Positions 1 to 11,613 of a DNA stretch of 64,000 nt are shown here, in pieces. A model generated the notes under the pieces. The model was not told the origin of the DNA. It saw only the letters and a list, made by a program, of their open reading frames with translations, and ran no database searches. The position numbers and the translations under genes were made by a program. The first letter of the stretch is position 1, and the number at the start of each line of letters is the position of its first letter. Origin of the DNA: Tragulus kanchil (Eukaryota > Chordata > Mammalia > Artiodactyla > Tragulidae); the NCBI GenBank assembly GCA_022376925.1, contig JAIOJX010000030.1, positions 172,913,298 to 172,977,297 on the forward strand, in the 5' to 3' direction.

Positions 1-948
1 ATAAAGGCTTACTTTTGCACTAATGATACATTTTGCAAGTAGTCATGGTCTCCTATGAGGCCAACAAAATAGTTCAGAATAACAATGGCATGTTGTATTA
101 ACCAGGTTCTTTTTATGGCTGTTATATCTAACATTCCCCCACACCAAAAGTTATGTATGCACATTTTACTAGGTATTGACAATCAGACCTTAAATAAAAT
201 GGAAACCATTCTGGATCTCATGGAGATTTCTCTAATGAAAGACAGTGGCAAAAAGAAGTGCACAATAAAAAATATTATTTTAATAATTCTTAGGTGAAAA
301 TGGGATATTGAAGCTGTTAATGAGAGTAAGATGGGGTGTATTTTAGATGAGGTGGGCAGGGAAATTATCTCAAAGAGACATGTCAGGCAGGATTAATGAC
401 AAAAGAGGCTGAGAGATAGAATGAAGAAAAAGAAAATAGAAAGACATGCAGGTAAAGAAAGAAAAAGAAAAGAAGGGAGGAAACAAAGAAAGGGAAAGAA
501 AGAAAATGATCTTCCATCTGAGGAAAAGTGTGAGGCTAGGTACTGGAAAAGAGATTGGAGCAAAGAACAAAAATGAAAACAGAGAAGTTGTGATGAAATG
601 AGCAAGAGGGAAAGTGATACCAGATGACATCGGAGCACCAGTCAGCAACCAGGATACGGTAGTCAGGAGAAGGCCTTGCTGTAGCTGCAAAAATGTGAGG
701 GCTCCTCATTTTTGAAATATTAAATGTCTGATAGGGCAAAAAGAAATGAGTTCTTTGTCATGACTTAAGAATTCTGTGGTCACGGCTACCTTCTAAAGTG
801 CTAGAATCCTTTCTAGCACAAACACTTGTCTGCACTGTCTAGCTTTGATCCTCTCTCTACTGTCAATTCCTAATAATGCAAAGATGCCCACTTTAGAGTG
901 TGTGTATTTGTGTAGGAAGGGAGGTTCAGAAAAATAATAGTGTTTTGA
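1..948. other. No gene recognised; purine-rich tract
   Basis: I see no gene here. From about 392 to 545 the plus strand is almost pure A/G (GAAAGAAAAAG-type), which is simple purine-rich sequence. The long leucine/serine/phenylalanine-rich minus-strand frames here are a by-product of that composition. Confidence 0.6.
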
Positions 949-1216
949 GGGGCTTCCCTGGTGGTCCAGTGGGTAAGGACACTGCCTTGCAGTACAAGGG
1001 GCGCCAGTTCGATCCCTGGCCTGGGAACATCCCATGTGCCATGGAGTGGCTGGACTGATGTGTCCAACTACCAAGCCAGAGCTCTGGAGTGCATGTGCCC
1101 AGAGCTGGTGCTCTGCAACGAGAGAGGCCACTGTGATGGGAGGCCCACACAGGCCAAAGAACAAAGATAAATAAATGAAAGACCAATAAAAGTGGCCAAA
1201 AAAAAAAAAAAAAAAT
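949..1216 (+). mobile_element. CHR-type tRNA-derived SINE
   Basis: It starts with the tRNA-like head GGGCTTCCCTGGTGGTCCAG and carries a B-box-like AGTTCGATCCC. The body contains the landmarks CAGAGCTCTGGAG and GGGAGGCCCACA. It ends in AAAGTGGCC and a poly-A run at about 1199-1216. An imperfect target repeat (AATAGTGTT before, AATAGTATT after) may flank it. The head and body match the CHR group of Cetartiodactyla SINEs. This copy has several differences from the cleaner copies at 7354 and 35838, so it is older. Confidence 0.85.
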
Positions 1217-3089
1217 AGTATTGTGGTTTTTTTGTTCTATTAGGGACAAGAATGTTCTGAGGTTCAAAAGTCCAAGCACATGCAGTACAGCAGATCTACT
1301 TTGGGTCAAAGGCCTCCATCTGCTTTATCATTATCTTAAGAGATTAATCATGGTCCAGAATAGTCACAGGCCATGAGTTCAACAGTTGTGTTTTCCTCTT
1401 ACAGTCACAATGACTGTTTCCACAATTCTTCCTCTTCTCTTAAAAACTCTTGAGTCCACAGTAAAATTCCCCACCCTCCTTGGAGTCAGCTAACAACTGC
1501 AATTTATATTCTATTAACAGTTCTTTTTTTTTTCCATTTTTCCAAATATCACTTTTCTAAACCAAGGATTATTAAATAAAGTATTTCTAACATTCATAAA
1601 TGATTGTATTAATCAGGAAATTTTAAGTGGAATTCGTTTCTATGAAATATATGAATTTAAGGAAGGGGTCAAATCATGATGAGCTCTTAATCATGCCATT
1701 TGAACATTTTGGCATTTAATAAATAAATTAGAGGTTTCAACATGTTTTCAGAGAAAAATAAAACAAAACAAAAGACAGTACTGTCCACATTATGAACTGT
1801 AAAACTTAAATCATCCAAGGTTTTATTATCTTTATTTTATTGCTATTATAAATAATTGTAAAATATAATGTGCTATGAAAGTCTTTTGTATTAATTAATC
1901 GTATTTACACTTAATAACCACTGGAGTTCAGTAATATTTCATTAGATTATTTTTTAGGTCAGATTTAAATATCTAAAAGCTGAGTGTAGTAGCTATAATT
2001 TCTACTAATGAAAACATTTAGTTTTTGGAGACATTGTCTCTCTGTCATTTTCCTTCAAGCTCTTTGCTTAAACGATTTCCCAAATAAGATAAACTTTTTA
2101 AAAGCCGAAATTAGGGTAACTTTAGACAAACAAAAATTTCATTTCAGATATGCAATGAAGAATATGTTCTTAAAATTGCCAGCAGCAATAAATGAAGCAC
2201 AAACAGAGCAAACAGCATGCTGAGCCCTGGCAAGTCAGCCTGTCCTTTGTGTGCATTGTTTTCATCTTTCCCACAGTCTATAGGCATCTTCACAGAGGCT
2301 CCTAATAAATCATTATGTAGTCTTGGTATTCCAAAATTTGCAAGGAGTGAGGAATTATCGATGTCAAGATTATTTTTTTTAAGCTAAATATGTACCAAAG
2401 GCTAACACACTCTCTCTGAATGTAGCTCCCAACAGGAAGTCAACTTGAACTGCATGCCTAGGCTTGAGTCTAAGCAATTATCTCTTGGCTGGAGCCAGAA
2501 TGAGCAGATATCCAGGTGTCATGGCTATATGATACTGAGAATAGAGTGGCATTTGGTGGCTGAATCAAGCAAAATTCTGATCTTTGATTCATGGTTCTGT
2601 CATGTGTTCTGGGATGAGTTCAGAAATTGCTGTGTTCCCTTTCATTAGTTGAAAGGAGGAGCCAAGTCTCTGTGGGTGATTTTTCTTTAGGACCTGGAAA
2701 ATTCACAGCACCAAAAATGTGCAGCCATCCTATATTTTGTATAAGGTAAAATAACCTTGGACAATATCATTGGATAACTTCTGCCTGGGGTGATCCAAAG
2801 GCAATGACAATTTGGATAAAAATATATAAATCCAAACATCATAATCACTAATAGATAAACTTTAAAAATAGCTTATCTTGAAAGATAGGTGCCTAGAAGA
2901 TTTCATGTTTCTTTCTAATCAGGCTATAACTCCACTTCTCATATTAAATATCCTAGGAATTCTTCACTCTGAAAATGATCCACTAGCAGTCATGTACACC
3001 TTATAGTGAATTAGAGTCATCATGTCTTTCCAGCCAAGGGAATACACAATTTTATTGAGAATGCATTTAAGACTTTGTCTGCTATACAA
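1217..3089. other. No gene recognised
   Basis: AT-rich unique sequence. Frames at 2008-2223 and 2445-2648 are short, lack any recognisable domain and have no exon signals that I can defend. No RNA gene or clear repeat was recognised. Confidence 0.5.
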
Positions 3090-3167
3090 TGGGGACAAAG
3101 ATAGTCTCTTCAGTAAGTTGTGCTGGGAAAAATGGGAGCTACATGCAAAAGAATGGAATTAGAACAT
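3090..3167 (+). mobile_element. L1 LINE 3' region, 5' piece (interrupted)
   Basis: The stretch around ACAATGGGGACAAAGATAGT, then GTGCTGGGAAAA and CTACATGCAAAAGAATGGAA, is the typical 3' part of mammalian L1 ORF2. The L1 breaks off near 3167 at a BovB insertion and resumes at about 4063 (first copy) and 5078 (second copy) with CTAACACCATATGCAAAG. Confidence 0.75.
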
Positions 3168-4062
3168 ATCAAGGCTGATACATTGTCACCCTGCTTATTT
3201 AACTTATAAGCAGAGTACATTATGCAAAATGTCAGGCACAAGATGGAATCAAAATTGCTGGGAGAAATGTCAATAACCTCAGATATGCAGATGAGGCCAC
3301 CCTTAAGGCAGAAAGTGAAGAGGAACTAAAGAGCCTTTTGATGAAGGTGAAAGAGGAGAGTGAAAAAAATGGCTTAAAATTCATCATTCAAAAAATGAAG
3401 ATCATGCTGTCTGGTCTCATCACTTCATGGCAAATAGATGATGAAACAATGGAAACAGTGACAGACTTTATTTTCTTGGGCTCCAAAATCACTGTGGATG
3501 GTGACTGCAACTATGAAATTAGAAGATGCTTGCTTCTTGGAAGAAAGTCTATGACAAACCTAAACAGCATATTCAAAAGCAGAGACATCACTTTGCTGAC
3601 AAAAGTCTGCATACTCAAAGCTATGGTTTTTCCAGTAGTCACGTACAAATGTGAGAGTTGGACCATAAAGAAGGCTGAGCATCAAAAAACTGGTGCCTTC
3701 GAACTGTGGTGTTGTTGGAGAAGAATCTTGAGTTTCTTGGGCTACAGGATCAAACCAATCAATCCTAAAGGAAATCAATCCTGAATATTCATTGGAAGGA
3801 CTGATGTTGAAGCTGAAGCTCCAATATTTCGGCCACTTGATTCAAAGAGCTGACTCACTGGAAAAGACCCTGATGCTGGGAAAGACTGAAGGCAGGAGGA
3901 GAATGGGACAACATAGAACAAGATGGTTGAATGGCATCACTGACTCAATGAATATGAGTTGGAGTAAACTCTGGGAGATGGTGAAGGACAGGGAAGCCTG
4001 GAATGCTGCAGTCCATGGATTCACAAAGAGTTGGACATGACTGAGTGACTGAACAACAACAA
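3168..4062 (+). mobile_element. BovB (RTE) LINE 3' fragment, 5'-truncated
   Basis: About 0.9 kb of the 3' part of BovB, the RTE retrotransposon of ruminants. The end of the reverse transcriptase region is split into two frames, 3338-3784 and 3792-4040, by a stop and frameshift, so it is dead. Recognisable stretches include YADEATLKAESEEELKSLL-like coding upstream of 3338 and a C-terminal part with RTRWLNGITDSMNMSW. The element ends in the typical GAACAACAACAAC. It is inserted in L1 sequence. A near-identical second copy lies at 4183-5077 through duplication 1. Confidence 0.9.
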
Positions 4063-4182
4063 CTAACACCATATGCAAAGATAAACTCAAAATGGATTTA
4101 AGATTTGCTGCTAAATTAGTCTCTTCAGTAAGTTGTGCTGGGAAAAATGGGAGCTACATGCAAAAGAATGGAATTAGAACAT

Positions 4183-5077
4183 ATCAAGGCTGATACATTG
4201 TCACCCTGCTTATTTAACTTATAAGCAGAGTACATTATGCAAAATGTCAGGCACAAGATGGAATCAAAATTGCTGGGAGAAATGTCAATAACCTCAGATA
4301 TGCAGATGAGGCCACCCTTAAGGCAGAAAGTGAAGAGGAACTAAAGAGCCTTTTGATGAAGGTGAAAGAGGAGAGTGAAAAAAATGGCTTAAAATTCATC
4401 ATTCAAAAAATGAAGATCATGCTGTCTGGTCTCATCACTTCATGGCAAATAGATGATGAAACAATGGAAACAGTGACAGACTTTATTTTCTTGGGCTCCA
4501 AAATCACTGTGGATGGTGACTGCAACTATGAAATTAGAAGATGCTTGCTTCTTGGAAGAAAGTCTATGACAAACCTAAACAGCATATTCAAAAGCAGAGA
4601 CATCACTTTGCTGACAAAAGTCTGCATACTCAAAGCTATGGTTTTTCCAGTAGTCACGTACAAATGTGAGAGTTGGACCATAAAGAAGGCTGAGCATCAA
4701 AAAACTGGTGCCTTCGAACTGTGGTGTTGTTGGAGAAGAATCTTGAGTTTCTTGGGCTACAGGATCAAACCAATCAATCCTAAAGGAAATCAATCCTGAA
4801 TATTCATTGGAAGGACTGATGTTGAAGCTGAAGCTCCAATATTTCGGCCACTTGATTCAAAGAGCTGACTCACTGGAAAAGACCCTGATGCTGGGAAAGA
4901 CTGAAGGCAGGAGGAGAATGGGACAACATAGAACAAGATGGTTGAATGGCATCACTGACTCAATGAATATGAGTTGGAGTAAACTCTGGGAGATGGTGAA
5001 GGACAGGGAAGCCTGGAATGCTGCAGTCCATGGATTCACAAAGAGTTGGACATGACTGAGTGACTGAACAACAACAA
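4183..5077 (+). mobile_element. BovB LINE 3' fragment, duplicated copy
   Basis: Same element as at 3168-4062, shifted by 1,015 bp, with the same inactivating frameshift between 4799 and 4807. This copy joins directly to the downstream L1 part, so it is the copy with correct right-hand context. Confidence 0.9.
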
Positions 5078-6406
5078 CTAACACCATATGCAAAGATAAA
5101 CTCAAAATGGATTAAAGACCTAAATGTAAGACTGGGAACTATAAAACTCAGAGGAAAACATAGGCAAAACACTCTAAGGCATAAATCATAGCAAGATCTT
5201 CTTTGACCCACTTCTAGTAATGGAAATGAAAACAAAAATAAGTGGGACATAACTAAACTTAAATAGCTTTTGCATGGCAAAGGAAGCTATAAACAAGGTG
5301 AGAAAAGAAACTTCAGAATGGGAGAAAATAATAGCAGACAAAAGAACTGCCAGGATTAATCTCCAAAATATACCAGCATCTCATATAAGTCCATACCAGA
5401 TAAATTAACGACCCAATCAAAAAGTGGAAAAAAGAGCTACACATTTATCCAAAAGAAAAGCATACAAATGGTAACAAACACATGAAAAGGTGCTAACCAT
5501 CACTCATTATTAGAGAAACTCAAGTCAAAACTACAATGAATACATATCTGTAAACAACAAAACTCTGTAAAATCAAAAAAGCAAAATAAAAAAAATTGTG
5601 ATTGTGAAAACAACAACAACAACTACAATGAGATATCACCTCATATCAGTCAGAATGGCCATCATCAAAACACCTACAAACAATAAATGCTGGAGAGAGT
5701 TTAGAGAAAAGGGCACCCACTTGCACTGTTGGTGGCAATGTAAATTGATACAGCCACTATGGAGAACACTGACACAGCTACTATGGATTTCTTTAAAAAA
5801 CAGAAATAAAACCATCATATGACCCAGCATTCCAACTTCGAGTCATATACCCTGAGGAAACCAAAACTGAAAAAGACACATGTATCCCAATATTCATTGC
5901 AGCAATATGATTTACAATAACTAGAACATGGAATCAATCTAGATGTCCATCAGCAGATGAATGGATAAAGTTGTGGTATATATACATAATGACCTCTCAC
6001 TGACCCATTAAAAGGTACACATTTGAGGCAGTTCTAATGAGATGGATGAACCCAGAGTTTATTATACAGAAGTAAGTGAAAAAGAGCAAAACAAAGATCG
6101 TATATTTACACACACATATGGAATCTAGAAAGATGGTTGTGATGAAATTATGTGTAGGACAGAAATGGAGATATAGACATAGAGAACAGACTTACGGACA
6201 TTGTGGGGGATGGAAGGAAGGAGAGGGTGAGATGCATAGAGAGAGTAGCATGGAAAGTTATATTGCCATATGTAACTTAGGGAACACAAACCTGATGCTC
6301 TGTGACAAGCTAGATGTGAGGAATTGGGAGAGGGATAGAAGGGAGGTTCAAGAGGAGAGGATGTATGTATAACTAAGGCTGATTCATTTTGAATTAAAAA
6401 AAAAGA
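5078..6406 (+). mobile_element. L1 LINE 3' end (ORF2 tail and 3' UTR)
   Basis: Continuation of the interrupted L1. It contains ATTAAAGACCTAAATGTAAG, CATAGGCAAAACACTCTAAG, the ACAATGAGATATCACCTCAT block, GGAACATGGAATC-type and ATGGATAAAG-type segments, a ruminant 3' UTR (ATATGGAATCTAGAAAGATG) and a poly-A run at about 6395-6404. The ORF2 tail is full of stops (short frames at 5598-5822 and 6076-6372), so it is inactive. Confidence 0.85.
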
Positions 6407-7353
6407 ATTATCTCCTAATGAAGAAACCACACAGAATGGAAAAAAAGAAGTAGAATGCAAAAAAGAAATGGAAAAAAAAGAACGTGGGAAGGTGAAAGGA
6501 ATTCTGGGTAATAATTTTTTTTTGAGCATGAAACTAGTGGCAAGTGTAGTGATATTAACTCACATGCCCTAATGCCCTTCAGTTCCTCAGTCTCACTCAG
6601 GATCTCAGATGAATTCTAGCATGTGGCTTGAAATTTCTACCCTGAATTTTCTTGTTACATTGGGACCCTTCACCATTTACATCAGCAAAAGTTATGGAAT
6701 TAAAGGTCCAACTGATAATATCAGGGTAGCTAGAAAATCAACTCATTTTTGAGCTTCCTAGTACTTCTGTAATTCTATTGCAGAAACAGTAACTTTCAGA
6801 GAAAAGATTTTGTGAAACAAGAATTAAATTCCTGGTATAAACATATTAACCTAATTTGCTTTAAAGACCAGAACAATAGAATAGGAAGTCCTTTTTAGTT
6901 CTAACTATCATTAGAAATAGTTTCTGGGTTGGATCTTGTTCTGATAAATGAACTATCCTCTAGCCCTGTGCCAACTCCAGGCAGTAAGGGGGTGGAATAA
7001 TGTGCAAATAAGATTTATCATTTAATCAGCATAAACAATTATTAATTATAATACCATTTTAGATTGTCCTTGATTTAAGTCTGCATAGAAACTGCAGTGC
7101 CATTAACAGGCAATTATACCAAAAATGTCATTTATCTGTACTATTATGCAATTAGAAATTATGGACATAATTATAAGGAAAACAAAAGGATATTTATAAT
7201 GTTTTTTCATCTGAGAATTCCGAACCACATTATAAATTACTGGTATTGTCCAATGTAAAATAATACAAACTGAAAGGATTATAACTAATTTCTCTAAGTT
7301 GTATATTTAAGTTGGAAATTAGAAATTTCTCAAGTTAAAAAAACCTAACTTGA
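6407..7353. other. No gene recognised
   Basis: AT-rich unique DNA. The only item of note is the left target-site copy (CTAACTTGA, 7345-7353) of the SINE that follows. Confidence 0.5.
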
Positions 7354-7692
7354 GGGCTTCCCCTGGTGGTCCAGTGGATAAGGACACCGCCTTGCAGTGC
7401 AAGGGGTGCTGGTTCAAGCCCTGGCCTGGGAAGATCCCACGTGCTGCAGAGCGGCTGGACTGATGTGTCCAATCACCGAGCCGGAGCTCTGGAGCGCATG
7501 CGCCCAGAGCTGGCGCTCTGCGACAACAGACGCCACCGCGATGGGAGGCCCGTAGGAGCCAAAGAACAAAGACGGATGAAAATGGAGAAATGAAAGACCA
7601 ATAGAAGTGGCCCGCCCGCTCCCCTCCCTCCCCAACCCCCGCCCAAAATAAATAAATAAATAAATAAATCTTTAAAAAAAAAAAAAAAAAAA
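7354..7692 (+). mobile_element. CHR-type SINE, young copy with target duplication
   Basis: Full-length element with head GGGCTTCCCCTGGTGGTCCA, B-box-like GGTTCAAGCCC, the CAGAGC...GCGCATGCGCCC body, a C-rich segment (CCCGCCCGCTCCCC) and an (AAAT)n/poly-A tail. It is flanked by exact 9-bp target duplications CTAACTTGA at 7345-7353 and 7693-7701. CpG sites such as CACCGCGATGG are still present, consistent with a recent insertion. Confidence 0.92.
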
Positions 7693-7701
7693 CTAACTTG
7701 A

Positions 7702-8089
7702 AAAAATTTAAGACATTTTCTAAATAATCTTATTTGCCTTTATATCACACCTGTGAAATTTTCATCTACTTTATACGAAAAAATACATGCTCTCATCTCC
7801 ACAGCCCTTAGATTTGCCAACTGTACTCACTTTGATGATCTAATTTTATCTTCATAATATCCATGTGCTCAACAGGCATTAATATTTCTGTTTTATATGG
7901 ATAAAAACAAGGCTGTCTGTGTGCTCTTCTCAAAGGCACATGATAAACTGGAAGATTCAAATTTAGACTGTATTTCTCCATTTCCAGGGTCAAAGCTTTT
8001 TTTTTTAAATCAAATAATAAAACACAAAAGGTAATATGACTTGCTTAAGGCAACTGGCAGAGCAAGAACAAGGAAACAGCATCCTCAGG
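7702..8089. other. No gene recognised; possible MIR-like remnant
   Basis: No gene seen. The segment around 7850-8060 has a weak MIR-like flavour (ATATGGATAAAAACAAGG..., GACTTGCTTAAGGCAACTGG), but it is too degraded for a firm call. Confidence 0.35.
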
Positions 8090-8250
8090 TTTCCAACTGA
8101 AATGTGTATAACAATCACTGGGTTCTGATGAAAAATGCAACTCGTCAAGTCTTATTCCCAGGGATTCCAATTTGATAGTTTTGCTTGAGGCCTAGGAATC
8201 TGCTTATTTAACAAGATTCAACAGTTTCTGATGGTGCTGGACTACAGACT
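8090..8250. mobile_element. MER5-like hAT-Charlie DNA transposon remnant
   Basis: The order ACAATCACTGGGTTCTGATG, then CCCAGGGATTCCAATTTGAT, GAGGCCTAGGAATCTGC and AACAAGATTCAACAG resembles the MER5 family seen across placental mammals. Its right part recurs at about 9322-9390 through duplication 2. Confidence 0.55.
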
Positions 8251-8394
8251 GCAAGCTGAGAGAAAAATGGCCCTGCCACCAAAGTCACAGTTTATCGTTT
8301 ATGAATCAGAGGCAAATATTTCTGTGGAACCTGGAAAATTTTCATGGTTGAGCTACAGAATTTACTTCGCAGAGGATTTTCTTCTTGTAAGATC

Positions 8395-8631
8395 CCAATA
8401 TTTGTATATATATCTATTTCTGTATATCAATTTCAACCAATCTTACTGTAACATATATCTTACCTATTATAAAATATATATAACAACTATAGTGAATATA
8501 TCTATTATAAATTATATTTTAGACATATTTTTAAATGTGTCAATACAGTTATTTATAACTATATTTCACTCTTAAATATGTTTCTACATTTCTATATATA
8601 TATGTAATTTTTTAATTTTAATATTTTATCC
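8395..8631. repeat. AT-rich low-complexity tract
   Basis: Irregular ATATAT, TATTATAAA and TTTAATTTTAAT sequence, continuing after the Bov-A element at about 8764-8820. The same tract recurs at about 9535-9771. There is no coding or RNA signal. Confidence 0.8.
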
Positions 8632-8766
8632 CATGGAGAAGGAAATGGCAACCCACTCCAGTATTCTTGCCTGGGGAATTCCATGGACAGAACAGTCTGG
8701 CAAGTTGAGCTAGACAGTCCATGGGGTCACAAAGAGTTGGACATGATTGATCCACTAAACAACAAT
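8632..8766 (+). mobile_element. Bov-A type SINE (no tRNA head)
   Basis: Contains CATGGAGAAGGAAATGGCAA, CAGTATTCTTGCCTGG, CCATGGACAGA and CATGGGGTCACAAAGAG, ending AAACAACAATA. This is the BovB-derived Bov-A unit. Duplicated copy at 9772-9906. Confidence 0.9.
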
Positions 8767-8897
8767 ATATTTATAATATATTCTATATTATATATTTATA
8801 ATATATTCATATTATACATTTGCTGAAAACAGACAATGCTTTAATTTCAGAGATACAAGTAAATTTTATAGATATTTTGCACTATGCACGAATGTTT

Positions 8898-9012
8898 GCA
8901 GGATTTAGTTCTTACAACCCTCTGATCTCTGTGCTGATATAACCTCATTTTACAGATGAGGACCCCAATGCACAGAACATTTCACTAACTTGCCCAGGCT
9001 AACTCAGTTTGA
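8898..9012 (+). mobile_element. MIR SINE remnant
   Basis: Core pattern CTCATTTTACAGATGAGGACC ... GCACAGAACATTTCACTAAC, TTGCCCAGGCTAACTCAG is a MIR element. Copy at about 10038-10153 through duplication 2. Confidence 0.7.
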
Positions 9013-9771
9013 TACTTGGAGCTGAGATTTAGGCCAAACTGCTTAGTCGTTAGGAGCAAAACAGTGCTTATGTGGACCTCATAAAGTCTCAGTAAAATGC
9101 AAAAAGTAATAGTAAAAGGGGAAAACTCCATGGACCCGAGACATGTTCACCTAAGGTCCTCGTTACATGAAGTGAACAGGGACTACCCTTTGCCTTTTGA
9201 CTTATATTGAGTTTACTGCACTCCTAAATAGGAACAAACAAACAAAAACCTGAATATGGACACCACATTTCAAGAACAAGTAAAATAACACCCATTACTT
9301 TTAGGGGGGGAAAAAAAAAAATGCTTGAGGCCTAGGAATCTGCTTATTTAACAAGATTCAACAGTTTCTGATGGTGCTGGACTACAGACTGCAAGCTGAG
9401 AGAAAAATGGCCCTGCCACCAAAGTCACAGTTTATCGTTTATGAATCAGAGGCAAATATTTCTGTGGAACCTGGAAAATTTTCATGGTTGAGCTACAGAA
9501 TTTACTTCGCAGAGGATTTTCTTCTTGTAAGATCCCAATATTTGTATATATATCTATTTCTGTATATCAATTTCAACCAATCTTACTGTAACATATATCT
9601 TACCTATTATAAAATATATATAACAACTATAGTGAATATATCTATTATAAATTATATTTTAGACATATTTTTAAATGTGTCAATACAGTTATTTATAACT
9701 ATATTTCACTCTTAAATATGTTTCTACATTTCTATATATATATGTAATTTTTTAATTTTAATATTTTATCC

Positions 9772-9906
9772 CATGGAGAAGGAAATGGCAACCCACTCCA
9801 GTATTCTTGCCTGGGGAATTCCATGGACAGAACAGTCTGGCAAGTTGAGCTAGACAGTCCATGGGGTCACAAAGAGTTGGACATGATTGATCCACTAAAC
9901 AACAAT
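9772..9906 (+). mobile_element. Bov-A type SINE, duplicated copy
   Basis: Same element as 8632-8766, shifted by 1,140 bp as part of duplication 2. Confidence 0.9.
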
Positions 9907-10444
9907 ATATTTATAATATATTCTATATTATATATTTATAATATATTCATATTATACATTTGCTGAAAACAGACAATGCTTTAATTTCAGAGATACAAGT
10001 AAATTTTATAGATATTTTGCACTATGCACGAATGTTTGCAGGATTTAGTTCTTACAACCCTCTGATCTCTGTGCTGATATAACCTCATTTTACAGATGAG
10101 GACCCCAATGCACAGAACATTTCACTAACTTGCCCAGGCTAACACAGTTTGATACTTCGGAGCTGAGATTTAGGCCAAACTGCTTAGTCGTTAGGAGCAA
10201 AACAGTGCTTATGTGGACCTCATAAAGTCTCAGTAAAATGCAAAAAGTAATAGTAAAAGGGGAAAACTCCATGGACCCGAGACATGTTCACCTAAGGTCC
10301 TCGTTACATGAAGTGAACAGGGACTACCCTTTGCCTTTTGACTTATATTGAGTTTACTGCACTCCTAAATAGGAACAAACAAACAAAAACCTGATATATG
10401 GACACCACATTTCAAGAACAAGTAAAATAACACCCATCTTTTAG

Positions 10445-11030
10445 TTTTAACTTATTAGAGATTAGACAAGGCTGAAATCTTCACCTTTCACACAGAGGAA
10501 AGAGGTGGGAGCGAAACACCTATTTCATTATCATGAAGTGATAAGAAAGTGTTCTGGACGTGAAATCAAAGCCATGGCTCCCCAGACCCTTTTTCAACAG
10601 ACTTATGCACTTTAGCAAGACATTTTCAGTTCTCTGAGTCTCAGAAAAGTGGGTTTTAAGCACATTTATACTAGATTTGGGTAATGGTTAAAATAATGTA
10701 TGTAAAATTTCTAGTAGCAGAGCTCATGTTCCACAAGTGCTTCGTAATGCTTATTTCTACCCTAGGATTCCACTGACTAATAAGCTAGCTTTTAGGAATA
10801 GAGAAACTTACTTTGGAGGTAGAAAATAATTTTTCAAGGTAGATCTTTTCCCCAGAGCAGATTGTGTCCGAAAGAAAAATTTGTAATCCATTGCTTACAA
10901 AATAAAGTTGGTGTTTACTTCTTATTTCCTCTGAAAAATTTTAAGACTGTTGATTTTTCCCCCTGAGAATTCCCTAGCTTGTAGGGAACCTATGTAGCTC
11001 TATTTCTGCTACCAGATATAGCAGACAATC
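10445..11030. other. No gene recognised
   Basis: Unique sequence with no defensible frame or repeat. Confidence 0.5.
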
Positions 11031-11147
11031 ATCACAACTTGACAACCGCCACACCACTTTACTCTCACTATTACCTGGTGAGATAATTATTATTATCTCA
11101 ATTTTCATAGTTTAAAAAACTGTGATTCAGGAAAGCAAAGTGACTTT
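11031..11147 (+). mobile_element. MIR-like remnant
   Basis: CTCACTATTACCTGGTGAGA, the run of ATTATTATTATCTCAATTTT, then CAGGAAAGCAAAGTGACTT follow the order of a decayed MIR element. Confidence 0.45.
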
Positions 11148-11408
11148 CTGCCATCAAATTCTATATTCTTCCCACTATCCCGTAACCCAGGGTTCTGAAG
11201 TCCATGTCAAAGAAATTTTTTCTAGTTAAATAAATGGAATATGATTTATTAAGAGGCTGTTGGTATCTTCCAGGACTTCTAGGATGCTGGCAATCCAGGA
11301 AGTGACTATCACACCAGGAGTGACATGCAAAGTCAGGCTGCCCTCCCTCTGGCTGACAAGTAGGCTAGGAAATCTAGAGTCTGGATATTTCAGCTGCAAC
11401 GGTGAAGG

Positions 11409-11613
11409 ACAGGCTGCCCTGGTGACTCAGTGGTAAAGAATCCCCTGCCTATGCACAAGGTGTAGGTTTGATCACTGGGTCAGGAAGATCCCCTGGAAAA
11501 GGAAATGGTAACCAACTCTAGCATTCTTGCCTGGGAAACCCCATATGCAGTGGAGCCTGGCAGTCCATGAGGTCACAAGAGTCAGATACGACTTAGCAAC
11601 TAGACAACAACAA
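11409..11613 (+). mobile_element. Bov-tA SINE
   Basis: tRNA-like head GCTGCCCTGGTGACTCAGTG, B-box-like GGTTTGATCAC, then the Bov-A body (CATTCTTGCCTGGGAA, GTCCATGAGGTCACA) and the end ACAACAACAACA. Moderately diverged. Copy at 12564-12768. Confidence 0.9.

Larger units (their letters stand above)
3102..5113. repeat. Direct duplication 1 (offset 1,015 bp)
   Basis: Positions 3102-4098 recur at 4117-5113, essentially base for base, separated by 18 bp of filler (4099-4116). Copy A ends within AAACTCAAAATGGATT, and only copy B continues into the expected L1 sequence. The BovB frames are therefore present twice with identical translations. This is most simply an assembly redundancy. Confidence 0.95.
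8182..10444. repeat. Direct duplication 2 (offset 1,140 bp)
   Basis: Positions 8182-9303 recur at 9322-10444. The junction has a run of G then A (GGGGGGG followed by about 11 A, 9304-9321) that copy B lacks. Differences gather near the right end (TGAATATGG against TGATATATGG; TTGGAGC against TTCGGAGC). A 114-codon frame at 8231-8575 is repeated at 9371-9715, but it runs into AT-rich simple sequence and is not a gene. Confidence 0.95.

Noticed and set aside
949..1216. tRNA-like head with B box as a nuclear tRNA gene
   Set aside because: The head is not followed by a proper T-arm/acceptor closure but by the CHR SINE body and poly-A.
3338..4040. Reverse transcriptase-like frames as an active LINE
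   Set aside because: The element is strongly 5'-truncated and has a stop and frameshift between the frames, so it is a dead BovB.
8231..8575. A 114-codon plus frame, exactly repeated at 9371-9715
   Set aside because: The repeat is due to duplication 2. The frame starts in a MER5-like remnant and ends in AT-rich simple sequence, with no domain.
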